Part shown: positions 47,302 to 59,001 of the stretch, in pieces
Numbering within the stretch: position 1 is the stretch's first letter
How the letters are laid out: every line of letters begins with the position of its first letter
From: Wurfbainia villosa
Taxonomy: Eukaryota > Streptophyta > Magnoliopsida > Zingiberales > Zingiberaceae
NCBI GenBank assembly: GCA_025175895.1
Contig: CM045988.1
Span: forward strand, 93,035,137 to 93,099,136
DNA length: 64,000 bases
Direction of reading: 5' to 3'
Notes under the pieces: generated by a model
Databases searched by the model: none
The model's input: the letters and a program-made list of their open reading frames with translations, nothing else
What the model was told of the DNA's origin: nothing
Made by a program: the position numbers and the translations under genes

Positions 47302-48850
47302 TTAAGATGAAGGAGGAGGTGAAGCTGAAGACGACTCATGTATCAATGATTGTAAAACTCTAGGTGTAAGTAGATTCAGAATTGCTTCAAACATATCTTG
47401 TTTTGTTCTCATTGATGTCAACTCATCTTGGGTGCTTGCTAATTGAACTCGAGTGTTTGCTAGCTCCTCTTGCGTCATTTCTAATCGTTACTCGGTGGAC
47501 TACAATTTTTCACGCAGTGCTGCGTTAGTTAATCTGGAGGAGGAGTTGACATCCGAAGAAGTGGATATAACTGGTTTTGGCTCACTTCCAAGTTCTCTAA
47601 TATATCTAGAACGAACATCGAGGACTTGATCACAAACCTGATTTGCAATCTAGACTGCATCGATGTCATCTCCGATTTCTTGTAATTGAATGTGTTCATC
47701 GTAGTCTTACCATATCACCCTAAGAATAACAAATATATTATTAATATATTTAAAAAGAATTATGCAAATTTAAAAATAACTTAACTAAATTATATCGATT
47801 ATACCTTACATATGCAGCCTCGGATCTCTCCCCACTCCACTCTTTTGACGAATTACAATGGGTGGTATTAAAGACAATAATCCGATTTTTTTTCTGTGAT
47901 TGATCGGTCTGAAAATATTATTATGTATTAATATTAAAAATAACAAACAATATACTGTAACTATATAGTTTGTATTTACACCGTCATAACTGTATTGAAT
48001 GAATGATTTTGAGCCACCTCGATTGGTATATGGTAGTTGTGATCGATTTTGGGCATTTGTTACCGATCATGTCTACAATATAAAAATTTATTAAAATAAA
48101 ACGTAAAGCATGAGTTATAGAATAAATATTTTAATTTTTATATAACACAGATAATTGGTATAGATTGAGTTATCTAAAATTTCTCTGATTCAAACATATC
48201 GCACATATAATTCCAATCTTTTTGTGTCTCACGAAACTCGATCGACATATGATGTCAGCGCTCAATAGGGGGTAGATACAGTAAGCTCTTATAATAAGTG
48301 TGCATCTTATGTTTATTGTCTCTGTACCTTCCACTCATTAATCTGTCGGTCTCCTTTCTTACCGATGTTGCCTCGTCGACAAAACTGATATCGAAAGCAG
48401 CCTGAAAAAATACCAATATTGAAATTTATTAATGAAGGATGATTGATTATATAAATATCAAATTACTTGTACTAACTGATAATCGATCATATATCATCTG
48501 TTTATTGTCCGCGGGGATATGCTTCCAACTCTTAGCTTGTAGGGGAGTGAACTTTTTAATTGACAAACCTAACTCTGTCATAAAAATAGTTGCATTTTGC
48601 ATGATAGGATGACCATCGCTCTTATGAAAGATAATGGGTAATTTAACCCATTCCTCGATTTGTCATCAGAGCCGATCGGAGTGTGTGCCTCGTATCTCTT
48701 TACATGTCGGACAAACTGTAAATCAAAAAGTGTTAACAATTAATAAGTCAAATCAATAGCAAACTAAATAAACATATTTAAAACCACATAACTAACCAGT
48801 AGAAGCACTGTCATCGTTAGGTGTAGACACAACTGGGGGCACTCAATTCT
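47302..48850 (-). pseudogene. CACTA Transposase_24-type protein (PF03004-like)
   Basis: On the minus strand from about 48700: IEEWVKLPIIFHKSDGHPIM, ATIFMTELGLSIKKFTPLQA, SWKHIPADNKQMIYDRLS, then ETDRLMSGRYRDNKHKMHTY and WNYMCDMFESEKF. Further on are NRSQLPYTNRGGSKSFIQYS and the C-terminal QIANQVCDQVLDVRSRYIRE, with a leucine/Glu-rich segment ending SSASPPPSS at 47302. This is the plant transposase (Ptta/En/Spm) protein that accompanies TNP2 in CACTA elements and is thought to bind the subterminal repeats. Exons are separated by short AT-rich introns, and some stops are present. Confidence 0.85.
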
Positions 48851-49229
48851 TTTAGGCGGCATAGCTTTGACATAAACATTAAATATATATCAACATATAA
48901 TGAAATATTATCTTAAATACATGAATTATAAATAGAGAAAAATATAAATACATCTAATCGCTATCATCATCTGAAAAGGATAAATGATCATCTGCGTCAC
49001 TATCAATTTCATTATCTTTACCCTCATCAATATGATTACTTTAAGCGCCCCTATCTAGATCCACTTGTGCATTTGCCATATTTATTTGTTGATGCTCAAT
49101 ATCTAATCGATATAGTTGAGTTATCTCTAAGTCTTCACCGACTACTGAAGTTGAATCATTGGATGAAATCTCTTGGTTTGGCTCTATAATCAAGATATTA
49201 CAAACCTCAAAATCTTTAGATACTTCATT

Positions 49230-50600
49230 AACTTTAGTTACTTTGTATATTTCTTAATGGTGAACCCTTTGCACTACCTTCCAATGACCTCCATGCTTGA
49301 TATCATTTAAATAATATACTTGATTTGCTTGGTTTGCCAAAATGAATGGGGCATCATCGTAGTATGTTTTAGAAGTGTCAATACATAAGAGATCATACTC
49401 TTCCACAAACATTTTTTTTGGATTACATTTGAACCATTCACACCAAAATAATTGGACTTATACCTAAAAGAGTAAAATATTTGAACCACATCCTGTAACA
49501 CATCAAAAGAGTTAAAGAGACATAATTATATATGGTGGCTTCATCATTTTTCATGGTGGAAAATTATAATTCACAAGCATAACATCCCACATACTATAAG
49601 CATTTGACATGTTTTCAAATGGATTAAATCCGTCAGTAGTCAACCCTAAGTAAATATTTTGTGGATCACCTGTAAATATTTCATGTACATTATGAAATTC
49701 TTTCCATGATTCACTATCAGCTGAGCATCTTAATACACCATCTATTTCAACTCGTTTCGAAATAAACAATCGCTTAAGTCTCGATTTCAGAGGAAAATAT
49801 CGAAGAATTTTTTAAGAATTCTTTTCCTTATTCATCCCTTCGTACTTGTATATGGGCTCCTTGTACACTGGACATGGATCCTTATTCTCGTGCTCATCCC
49901 AAAAAATATACAATCATTCTTATATACATGTATCTTCTCATATGTCAATCCTAACTTTTTTAATAATTTTTTTACTTCATAATAAGAGTTTGGAATCACA
50001 TTTGGTTTAGAAAATGTCTCCTGCAATAACTGAAGTAACATATCAAAAGATTTATTACTCTAACCATTTAACACCTTCACATGCATTGACTTCACCACAA
50101 AATTGAAAATCGAAAAATTAGTACAATTGTGATATAGTTCTTTTTGTGCCTCTTCCAACATTGAAGTATAACTTCATCTAAAATCATTTCCATTCGTATT
50201 TTCATTGATAGCATCTGATTGAGGCTCATTGTTGTCTATATTTTCTACATTTCGTAAATCAGTAAATATGTCTTCAAAATCATCTTCGAAATCATTTTCT
50301 TCAACATCAAAATCATTTTCATCTTCATTGACAATATTTATATTACCGGATGATGTAGAAGTTTCTCTATTTAAGTTCTAGACTTTATATAATCTATCGA
50401 ATCCCTACCTATAAAAATGTCCTCACACATAATCTAATTCATATTGAAACAAATTATCATACCGTCGATATGAACAACGAATTTTTGATAAATTTAAACT
50501 GATCATGTAATTCTCTGTCATATTTATAAACTGATTCAACCCATTTATATATTCAGGACTAATCTGATTCTGAATCGTTATATAACTTTTATCTATATTT
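49230..50600 (-). pseudogene. CACTA TNP2-like transposase, degenerate
   Basis: Starts near 50580 with ISPEYINGLNQFINMTENYM and KIRCSYRRYDNLF (transposase-associated zinc-finger region), followed by an acidic linker (DVEENDFEDDFEDIF). Then LLQLLQETFSKPNVIPNSYY and LGLTYEKIHVYKNDCIFF (50041-49890), and the TNP2 core DPQNIYLGLTTDGFNPFENM plus SMWDVMLVNYNFPP (about 49680-49551). At 49470-49230 a DUF4216-like end follows (NYFGVNGSNVIQKK, FILANQANQVYYLNDIKH in another frame). Much of the PF02992 domain is deleted, so it cannot encode a working transposase. Confidence 0.88.
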
Positions 50601-51722
50601 TTAAAATCTGGTTAAACACATATAAAATGTCAACTTATTTAATAAATTAGTCTTATAAATAATTTTGATGTTAATTTTCAATAAAAGTAATTTAGCAACT
50701 TAAATTTATTGATCACATACAAAATAATAAATAAATTTATGATTTAAACCTCACACAACATAACCTACAATTTGCATTATAACTCTATGTTTATCATCAA
50801 ATATTATAATATAAGAATAAGAAAACCCTAAACTTATCCTCTAATTGCAAAATAATCCTAAAATCATCATCTAAATGGAAAAATATCTCCAAATTTATAT
50901 TCTAATTAAGCAATAAATTACTGCTTGATTACCATGAATAGATCAAAATATAAATGATATATAAACTACAATGACCTTAAACTCTAACAAAATCCTAAAT
51001 TCATCATCTAAGTATAACAAAATCCAAAATTCATCATCTAAGTATCCAAATATCCCAAAATTTATCATTTAATAATAACAACAATATAAAAATATCATTA
51101 ATTTTATTTTAAAACTTAGAAAAAAGAATTTGGAAAAACCTAAGTCGTAGGAGATTGAGCTTGAGACCGAGCCGAGAAGGACGTCAGAGCTGGAGACCGG
51201 AGCTAGAGACGGTGGCCAAGCAAGAGGGCGGAGCTGCCACTGGAGCCGAATAACCGAGAGAACGTCAGAGTTGGAACGGGAGAGATCGGCAGAAGACAAA
51301 CACTCATGGGGAAGGGCACCGAATCGAACAGGAGAGAAGCCAGAGCACGAGACAGAGATGAATAATCAAAACAAAAGATGGAACAGAAGAGAATTGTCGG
51401 AGAATCGCTGGAGAAGAGAAGTCACGCGTGGAAATTTGAAGGAATCGACCGAGTCGAGGGTTTTTCTTCGTAACTTAGCGATGAAATAAAGGTTTTTTGT
51501 CGCTAATATTTACAATTTTAACTACGAAATAAATAGTTTCATCGTAAATTAGAGACACCATCAGTCGACTGGTGGTATACCCCAGTCGACTGTCCATAAT
51601 TTATCGGTCACAATATTTTTTTGTCGACTGATCATAAAATTTGTCAGTAATTATTATCATTAACGACGAAATATTAACTCGTCGCTAATAATTCGTCATT
51701 ATTTTATTGATTTCTTGTAGTG

Positions 51723-51964
51723 ACTTCGTGGGTTGCAAGAAGACTTAATGGGTTGAGGATCGGATATCAAGCAGAGAAATTCTTTCGAAAACAGATGAAC
51801 TTGAGGGGAGCCCCAATATGATTTTTTGTTTGAGGAAGATTGTTGGGAGAACAATCAAAGTCTCACATTAGAAAGACATAGAAAAGATCATAAACTTACA
51901 AGATGAAAAAAATATCTTCATTAATTGAGAAGAGACCTTTTGAATATATAACCCAAAAATAAAA
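51723..51964. mobile_element. LTR-like fragment, left part, split by CACTA element 2
   Basis: Contains GTTGGGAGAACAATCAAAGT and AGGCCTTTTG-like U3 sequence common in plant copia LTRs. It resumes after the CACTA insertion at 57625 (GGACTTAAGATCAAAGTGAA). Family assignment is inferred. Confidence 0.45.
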
Positions 51965-51988
51965 CTACACTACAATAAAAATTCGAAT

Positions 51989-52208
51989 AGACAACGGTGA
52001 AAAATCATTGTCTGTGATCCAAAAAATCCGTGGTAAATCGACCCATTGTGAAAAGTGGGACGCTCAAAGACAACGGTTAAAAACCGTTGTTGATTTAAGG
52101 AAAAGACAATGGTTTTTAACCGTTGTCTTTGAGCGCCTCGCTTTTCACAACGGATCGATTTACCATGGATTTTTTAGATCATAGACAACGATTTTTTCAC
52201 CGTTGTCT
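51989..52208. repeat. ~100-bp inverted repeat at the CACTA 2 left end
   Basis: Left arm 51989-52092 and right arm 52103-52208 are complementary nearly throughout (for example CCGTGGTAAATCGA against TCGATTTACCATGG, and GACGCTCAAAGACAACGG against its complement), with a ~10-base loop. A transcript would fold into a long hairpin. Confidence 0.88.
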
Positions 52209-52622
52209 TTCAACTAAAATTACAACGGGTTATAACCGTTGTCTTTGAACGTCCTATTTTTCTCAATATTATAATTTTTTGAGTCATAGACAACGATTAA
52301 TAACCGTTGTCATTTCTCAACGATTACTCTAGAGAATAATAAACCGTTATCGATTTATAGTGTTGTGTTTTTAATATAAATCATACAACAATATCAAAAA
52401 GAATTATATAAAACACATACACTCGCACTTGTAGCAATGTAAAGTACAAGGTCACATCATCCCATTTTAAATGATCACTCTTAAAAACATATATAAAAAA
52501 GTACTGTAGCAAAACAACTACACATCATATGCTTAGTACTGCACCAAAAGTATTATGCATAATAACCAAAACACTTATAGATTACCACATCTAACCAAAA
52601 GAGGTATGTACACTTAAATCTC

Positions 52623-53482
52623 CTAATCATCATATATGTGATCTTGTATGCATTCAGCCCACTCCGAACGTACTTCATCAATTTCCTTTGCAGCTATCAC
52701 AGATTTTGCGAACTGCATGTAAATAAATAAATGAAAATGTAATTAAACACTTTGAGAACTATGTGATAATTAATTGCACAAATTATTTTACAAATATGTA
52801 TCAATAAGAAAATTTAAAAATATATCTAATATTACTATTGGTCGTAGAGAATACTTGTCAATGGATACGGTGCCTTCAATTATATCTCTCATATATCGCA
52901 AAACAAAATAATCACATTGAACTCTATCCAGTTGAAGGGGAACTTGTGATGAAAAAAATTATAGTAGTTATGCGGAGATTTTCACAGAGCTTTTCTCAAT
53001 GAGAAATAACACAAGAAAGTGTATGATTTATCCTTCTAATAACAATAACAAATAACAAATAACTTGATTCTATAAATATCACTAAATAATTCATATCTAC
53101 TTTAACAAATAATACAAGAAAGTATATGATTCACATCTACTTTAACAAAAATGTCACTAAATAATTACTCCTCAAATTATATAAGCTCCCCACAATGTAA
53201 AACATACATTGATTATTTCCCACAAAGGTTGTTTCTTTCCGTGCTTGTCAATCTCTGTGTTGAACAATTTCAAGGCCCTTCATAAAATCATAAGAGATTA
53301 TAGACTTTTAGTGCATCTAGTATATATAAAAAAATTATAATAAATATTCACAATATTTTCCTACTAAAACTTATATCTTCACAACATTCTTCCAAGTCTC
53401 ATCATGATTACACTGACCGAGAAGATCCAACAACGAAATAACCTCTTTGTGAGGATCGATGACAGTCAAAATCCAATGGAAA
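52623..53482 (-). pseudogene. Ulp1-like (peptidase C48) gene of CACTA 2
   Basis: Exon-like pieces on the minus strand. 53482-53371 gives FHWILTVIDPHKEVISLLDL and CNHDETWKNVV; the His of HWIL and the Asp of IDP correspond to the catalytic His and Asp. 52955-52855 gives VPLQLDRVQCDYFVLRYMRD, where QCDYFV aligns with the Q...CG-Y-V segment holding the catalytic Cys. 52700-52623 gives VIAAKEIDEVRSEWAECIQD and a stop. Ulp1-type SUMO-protease-like genes are frequent passengers of plant CACTA and Mutator-like elements. The N-terminal part and some intron borders could not be set, so whether it is intact is unclear, but it looks shortened. Confidence 0.78.
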
Positions 53483-53489
53483 CTACATA

Positions 53490-54340
53490 TATATATATAT
53501 ATATATACAATATTAATGCATGTAGTTAAGCAAGTGTTTATTAAAGTAAAAAATGCTGAGTCTTTTACATCCAAAGCTAACTACACACTATACTCAAAAT
53601 ATTAAATTTTAGAACTAACAAAATTTTGTAAGTAAAAAATCAACTAGGCAAATCATCTTCAATTATAATGTTGATTCAAACAAATTCAGGTACCTGTCAC
53701 CTACAAATACAATGGATATATTTATATTAGTATTGAAATAAAACAATAAACACCCAAATTTAATAGAAATAATGATAAAGATTGGATATCAAACCAAATA
53801 AGAAAATGTATAGTATCATTCCATATGCACCTAATAATGATCTTCGATTAGCACATATAAAATTTCACACGAGCAAAAGCTACAACATCAAGCACATATA
53901 AAATTTCGCACACCAAAAGCTACAACCAACTGCAAACTTGGAGTCAAATATTTTAGGTAACCAAGTCAGCCACCAAAAATTGTGACACTAACACTTTGAG
54001 TTGACATTTGATCCTCATATTGGTCACATATATAAAACTTTAACTAGATTTGGATCAGATACTTAGATCAACACCTGTGTCAGATACTCTTGCTTGAGTT
54101 TGGATGACATAGAGAAAAGCAATCCAAGTAATATTTTCCATTGCAGTGGATATTGCACAATCATCTGATGCACATGCTTTAAATAAACAAATGGTGCATC
54201 AAAACATACTATTGATGGGAAATGGTGTCCAGTTGGTCTATAGGGACTAAACAAAATCCTAATTCAGAAAGAGAAAGGAAAATCAGTATTCTTCATGTTA
54301 AGCAGTAAGTAATAGGAAAACAAGTGCATCACTGAAAACA
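53490..54340. other. Interior of CACTA 2 without an identified gene
   Basis: AT-rich. A frame at 54254-54063 (FSPYRPTGHHFPSIVCFD start) may be part of a further captured exon, but I do not recognise it. Confidence 0.4.
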
Positions 54341-54344
54341 ATAT

Positions 54345-54963
54345 ATGTTGTGACATTAGGCTAGATGCCCTTCCCTTTAATCTCCTCATAGAGTCTCCAA
54401 GCATCAAATTCAAGGTTTCCATCTCAATTTTTTTTGTTTTTGTTTATTGTCCAGAAAAACAAAATCAAGCTTACACTCAATTTTTGGTTGCCATCCTATT
54501 GCTTGGTAAACGTTGTAGCACAAATCCTAGAAAAGAAAAGGATATGATCAACATGCAAAGCCAAATAAACAATGATCGGACATTCACCACTCAGCAAAAC
54601 CCAGCAAAAAAATGGAACTCCACACGTTATTGAGACATTGATGATTTAAATTTTAACATCCAAAATTCTTTAAGCAACAACCAAATATAGAAAGAAAGAA
54701 GATAGCATATCTGTTTATGACTGCTAATTACTGCAAACTTGAACTCCACTTCCAATTCACCCATTCCAGTGTCTTCCTCGTCTTCACTGCCTTCATCACC
54801 ATCAACCCCATTCCAGCTTCCGGCCATAGATTTCCATAACATCCTTCAAACATAATGCATCAGCAAGTATCATTTCTTTGAAAACAAGTAATGCTTCTTC
54901 AAGTTTTCCACACTTACAAAGACCCCTTATAATAGTACTTCCAGTGACTTCATTAGGAACTGA
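54345..54963 (-). pseudogene. Captured PPR-protein fragments
   Basis: At 54963-54845 on the minus strand: VPNEVTGSTIIRGLCKCGKL followed by EEALLVFKEM, a clear pentatricopeptide repeat (P-class pattern VTY-LI-GLCK-GKLEEA-F-EM). At 54420-54350: NLEFDAWRLYEEIKGKGI then PNVTT, the end of one repeat and start of the next. Between them, 54842-54720 encodes an acidic stretch (GDEGSEDEEDTGMGELEVEF) of unknown origin. PPR proteins bind organellar RNA; this piece has about two repeats and no start, so it is a fragment. Confidence 0.75.
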
Positions 54964-55580
54964 GATTAAATTAAGATTCATAGAGTTAGCTAGTTTACAT
55001 TATCAGACAGGGCCAAGGTTTGCTTCCAAGTTTATAGTAAAAGAGCATAGCTAAAACATTAATGATATATCTATAACTTGTATTAAACTTTCTAAATGCG
55101 AGGGACAAACTAAAATTATAACCATAGATATCAGCTACATCTAAAGCCATGGCTATCAATTATTAAAATCAGACAAATTGCAGTTATTGCAAAGAATAAC
55201 TAAAGCTAAAATAAAGTACTTGCATACATATTGCTTTAGAATGCCAAGAAGCAATATGAAAGCTTCAATAGAAAGATCAAAGAACAGATCATATGCACGA
55301 TCCCAGTAATGTCAGGATATGCAACTCTAAATTTGCTATAAGTTAAATGAAAGCTTTTATGATTAAAACTCGGTAATCCATCCTTTTGATGGCCAGGTGG
55401 CTAATTGATTAGGTCTGGCATAGCATGGGATATAACACAATTCAATGAAGGAAAAGAAGAGCTGAGAAAAAACAAGAAGTAAATTATGCAGAGACAATCT
55501 AGATACAAGAAGCTTAAGTAAGCATGGACAACTGCAAACCGTTGAAAATATATAATTCCAAACAATTTCAAATGTACTAC

Positions 55581-56563
55581 CTTAGGAATCTTAGGAAGTC
55601 TTCTGACTTCATTGCTCTCAACTATTTCCTTAACCTTTGACAGTAGAATATCTAGTCTAGTGTCTATGGGATCGAAATATTTTGACAGATCAGAGGCCCA
55701 CTCAACCAACATTGAAACATTTTCAGTAGAAAGCTTGCACAGAGTACTGATGCAATAAAATCTCTCTTTTCCTTGATTTGCAATAACCTTTGACTTCTTG
55801 ACCTTAGTACTGGAGTTCAACTCAACCCGTGTTCGGACATGGAGTAACCTGTAGCCTCCCTGAAGCTTCCATTGACGGTAGTAATCTCACTGAAGGGTGA
55901 CAAATCATTCTGCCCCACAAGTTTCGACCCAAACAGCAACGCCTTCATGTCACTTGCGACATTGGTGTCATCCTTCATGGAGAATCCTTCTCCGAAGCTA
56001 AACAAATCTAACGCAGAGACATCAACGTGAGCAGCTTCACAAGACAAAGCTGCCACATCATCAACGACCTTCACCAAAGAAGATGAGCAGCAGTCCAAAA
56101 TCGCACAGATCGCAACCAATGCCGCACACGAAGTCTCGAAAACACCAATCTCTTCCCGGCTGACTAGAATCTCGTTAGCATCCCTCGCATTCATCAAGGC
56201 GATCGAGTTCACAAACCCTGAAGCCGAACAAAAATCGAGTCTTTCGTGGCCTAATGCAAGATTTAGCGTGCCCGCAATGAGAGACGAAAGGTCGGGGCGG
56301 ATAGCGGCATCGTAGAAGATGAGCTTATTGAGAAGAACGACGAGGGCAGCGGGAGATTCCTCCGCGGTAAATGACAGGGGGCGAAAGGGTCATTCTGAGT
56401 ATGTTCTGTCGGAGAAGAGCGCTTGAATTGGGAGTGCTTTTCAAGGGCAGCGAGGTCGATACCGACGGAGGATAGGCCACGAGAGAGCATATACAGTCGA
56501 AGGCGAGACGGATGAACCCTTTCCACCGATAATGACGGTGGAGTTCGCTAACGCAGAAGCCAT
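55581..56563 (-). pseudogene. Captured N-terminal part of cytosolic histidyl-tRNA synthetase
   Basis: From the ATG at 56563: MASALANSTVIIGGKGSSVS, then GLSSVGIDLAALEKHS, SFTAEESPAALVVLLNKLIF, DDVAALSCEAAHVDVSALDL, MKDDTNVASDMKALLFGSKL and VRTRVELNSSTKVKKSK. The end is LSKVKEIVESNEVRRLPKIP-K, directly before a GT donor (55580). The GGKGSS start and VKEIVESNE-RRLPK-PK linker are those of plant cytosolic HisRS, just ahead of its class II catalytic core. Motifs 1-3 and the anticodon-binding domain are absent. Frame changes occur near 56485, 56390 and 55855, so even this part is not translatable as one chain. It lies within the CACTA termini on the same strand as the Ulp1 gene. Confidence 0.87.
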
Positions 56564-56639
56564 GAGGGAAGAGCCACGGCGAGCACGCAACGGAGTCGAA
56601 GTTGAAAAACCGTGAACAAGGCGGCGACAGCAACGAAAG

Positions 56640-57075
56640 GATAAAAATAAAACCTAAACAGCGTTAGGTACCTATTAAAGATAGGTTAATGTTTTTATTA
56701 AATATAATGACATTTATTAAATATGTCCTTATAAGTGATCTAATTTAGCATTGTTTTTACGATAATAATTATTTTTAATAAATATTGTGATAAAATATTT
56801 ATAATGACACTGTAAAATAAGTGTCACAATGAAAATGTCATAATAGATTATTATTCTTGTAATGGAACAGGCGGAATCGGACGAACGTGGGGAAAATGGA
56901 AACGACGGAAGCAGAAGCTTGAGAAAACGACGGAAGGAAAACGGTGAAAAGGAATGCAGAAAAGCAATGAACGGAATCGAGCGAAAACGGGGAAAAGTCT
57001 GACGGGGAAACGGCGGAAGCAGAGGCTCGGAAAAACGGTGGAAGCTGGGAACGCGGAAAAGCAACGAATAATATA
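56640..57075. other. Non-coding CACTA interior with GGAAAACGG-type repeats
   Basis: Between the HisRS fragment and the right subterminal zone lies a GA-rich block (56870-57068) with repeated CGGAAGCAGA / GGGGAAAA motifs. Open frames through it (Phe/Pro/Ser-rich on the minus strand) show no domain. Confidence 0.5.
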
Positions 57076-57624
57076 TATATATATATATATAATTTAAATA
57101 CCATGATTTAAATTTTATAATACATTAAAATTTATTTAATTTATTATTGGTTAAATAATTTTATTTTATTTTTGTAATCTTATATATTTATAATTTAAAA
57201 AAAAAATTCCAATAATTTTTTAAAAAATAGTATTGATAATAAAAATAATAATTTTTATTTGTTTTAAAAATATTTTAAAATTAATAATTATTATTAACAA
57301 ATTATGTTGTATTTCTCCTAATTCAATTACATCATTAAAATTTCATTGACAACGGTTAATTGCACCGTTGTCTCAACTGTTGTTAAGATAAAAAAAAATT
57401 CTTAAAGACAACAGTTCTGGAAAACCATTATAAAATACATTGTTGATTAAAAAAAATATGCTCAATGACAACGGATAGTATAAAACTGTTATCTTTTGTG
57501 TTATATGAGCGCTCAAAGACAATGATTTTGTTAAAAACCGTTGTCTTTTGCCAAAATCACAACGGTTTCTCCTAAAACTGTTGTCTTTGTGGTGTTGTTC
57601 TTTAACATTTTTGTTATAGTGCTA

Positions 57625-58555
57625 TAAGGACTTAAGATCAAAGTGAACAATATCTTATCATTAATCTAGAGAATGTGAATCTTATTTATACCGGTATGTA
57701 TGTCAAATAAAAATGATTAAGCATTAGTTATCTAATGATTGTCCCTGATTTATGCAAGAAATGAGCCTAAGTTTGACACTAAAGGAAAAAGAAAAAGAAA
57801 AATCTAATTTACATCCCTTAAAAAAAATATACACAACATGTATAGTAATTAAAATGTAGATTTTGAAAATGAGTTCGAATTAAATAAGAGTAGAGAGGTG
57901 AGAAATCCATAAAAAAAGAGGATGGACGTGGTTTATTCGTCAACTAAAATATAATGGATAATAGAACTAAGAAATCAAAGGTTTCACAATTATTAAATCA
58001 TAAATTTTAAAGAGATTAAGCTACATTAAATAAAATTAAGCCAATTTTAATTACAACGGGAATATTTCTTATTTAATTAGCCGTACGTGCAGTCTATTAT
58101 ATTTTTTTTCTTATCTAGCCCTTCTCTCGTACCTTATAATTTTTTTTTCCATTTTTTTTAAAATCAAACATATGTATAAAAGAATAAATTTTATATATTA
58201 TACGGTAACTTAAAAGTTGATAAAGAAAAATAAAAACTATAAACATGAAACTTATGCAGACTAAACGAACTGAAAGTCATTGATTCAAAAATTAGGTATC
58301 ATTGATTCATAAATTAGAGCTAGCACCTTTAAAAAAAAAGATCTGATCATTTATTTCATTTCATAAATTAGAGCTAGCAGCCTAGCTAGCACCTTTAAAA
58401 AAACATCCGATGCAATCTGACGACGCGTGCCTTTTCTTTGTATTATTCATGCTATACATCTTAATTAGAAGGTCATTAATTAGAGTCCTATCATACTTTA
58501 AAAATTAAACACAAGGATCAAATTAAATTAAAAGTCATTTACTATATATGTTGTA
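57625..58555. other. LTR-like fragment (right part) and unique AT-rich sequence
   Basis: 57625-57720 continues the LTR-like sequence at 51723-51964. Beyond that, AT-rich sequence without recognisable genes. It is the upstream flank of the second duplication unit; its counterpart in unit 1 would lie beyond the Harbinger element and was not found. Confidence 0.5.
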
Positions 58556-59001
58556 CATGTTGGGTTAATTTGTATGAATAGTTATACTTTTTTATGCTTA
58601 TTTTATTAAATTAAAAAAAATCAATTATTATGCCATTTGATGTTCCATTGCTTATGAAATAAAATATTATGAACTTCTCTTTTGTTATTATTTTATATAT
58701 TTCCATTTATAAAATTGTAGATTTGAGTTTTCCATTGGAGGAAACATATCCCTCAAAATTAGTGAAGAATACCGAATGAAAAGAACACTTAAAACTAAAG
58801 TGAGCAATTATTATTTTAATTATTACAAAATTTTCCTGGCTTAAATATAAGAAAAAATTCTCGGCAACAAATTAAAGCGAAGCATGCGCTTCCACACAAT
58901 GACGATATATAATAGAAAAATTAAATGCAGGAAACAAAATGCATTAAACTCCACGATAATACTCAATAGTCGATATCACGGCGACCCTCCTCGCCGGTGG
59001 C

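Larger units (their letters stand above)
46795..51722 (-). mobile_element. CACTA (En/Spm) element 1 with TNP2 and Transposase_24 genes
   Basis: The right end is CACTACAAGAAATC read on the minus strand from 51722. Subterminal regions at both ends carry repeated TTAGCGACGAAAT and TCGCTAA motifs (46925-47020; 51475-51500; 51660-51700) and AGTCGACTG palindromes. The left end reads CACATAAT (46795) instead of CACTA, and no matching 3-bp TSD was found, so that end is altered. The coding genes are degenerate and on the minus strand. A second copy of the left 1.7 kb is at 62246-63959. Confidence 0.85.
51968..57621 (-). mobile_element. CACTA element 2, carrying Ulp1 gene and captured host gene fragments
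   Basis: 5654 bp with termini CACTACAATAAAAATTC (51968) and CACTATAACAAAAATG (from 57621 on the minus strand), and a perfect 3-bp TSD CTA (51965-51967, 57622-57624). Both subterminal zones are packed with ACAACGGTTTTTAACCGTTG-type palindromes (51989-52330; 57350-57600). The interior holds a Ulp1-like protease gene and fragments of cytosolic HisRS and a PPR protein on the minus strand. No TNP2 or Transposase_24 domain was seen, so mobility would depend on transposase supplied elsewhere. Confidence 0.93.

Noticed and set aside
54720..54842. Acidic peptide GDEGSEDEEDTGMGELEVEF as part of the PPR gene
   Set aside because: It follows the PPR repeat on the same strand but does not resemble PPR sequence; its origin is left open rather than assigned.
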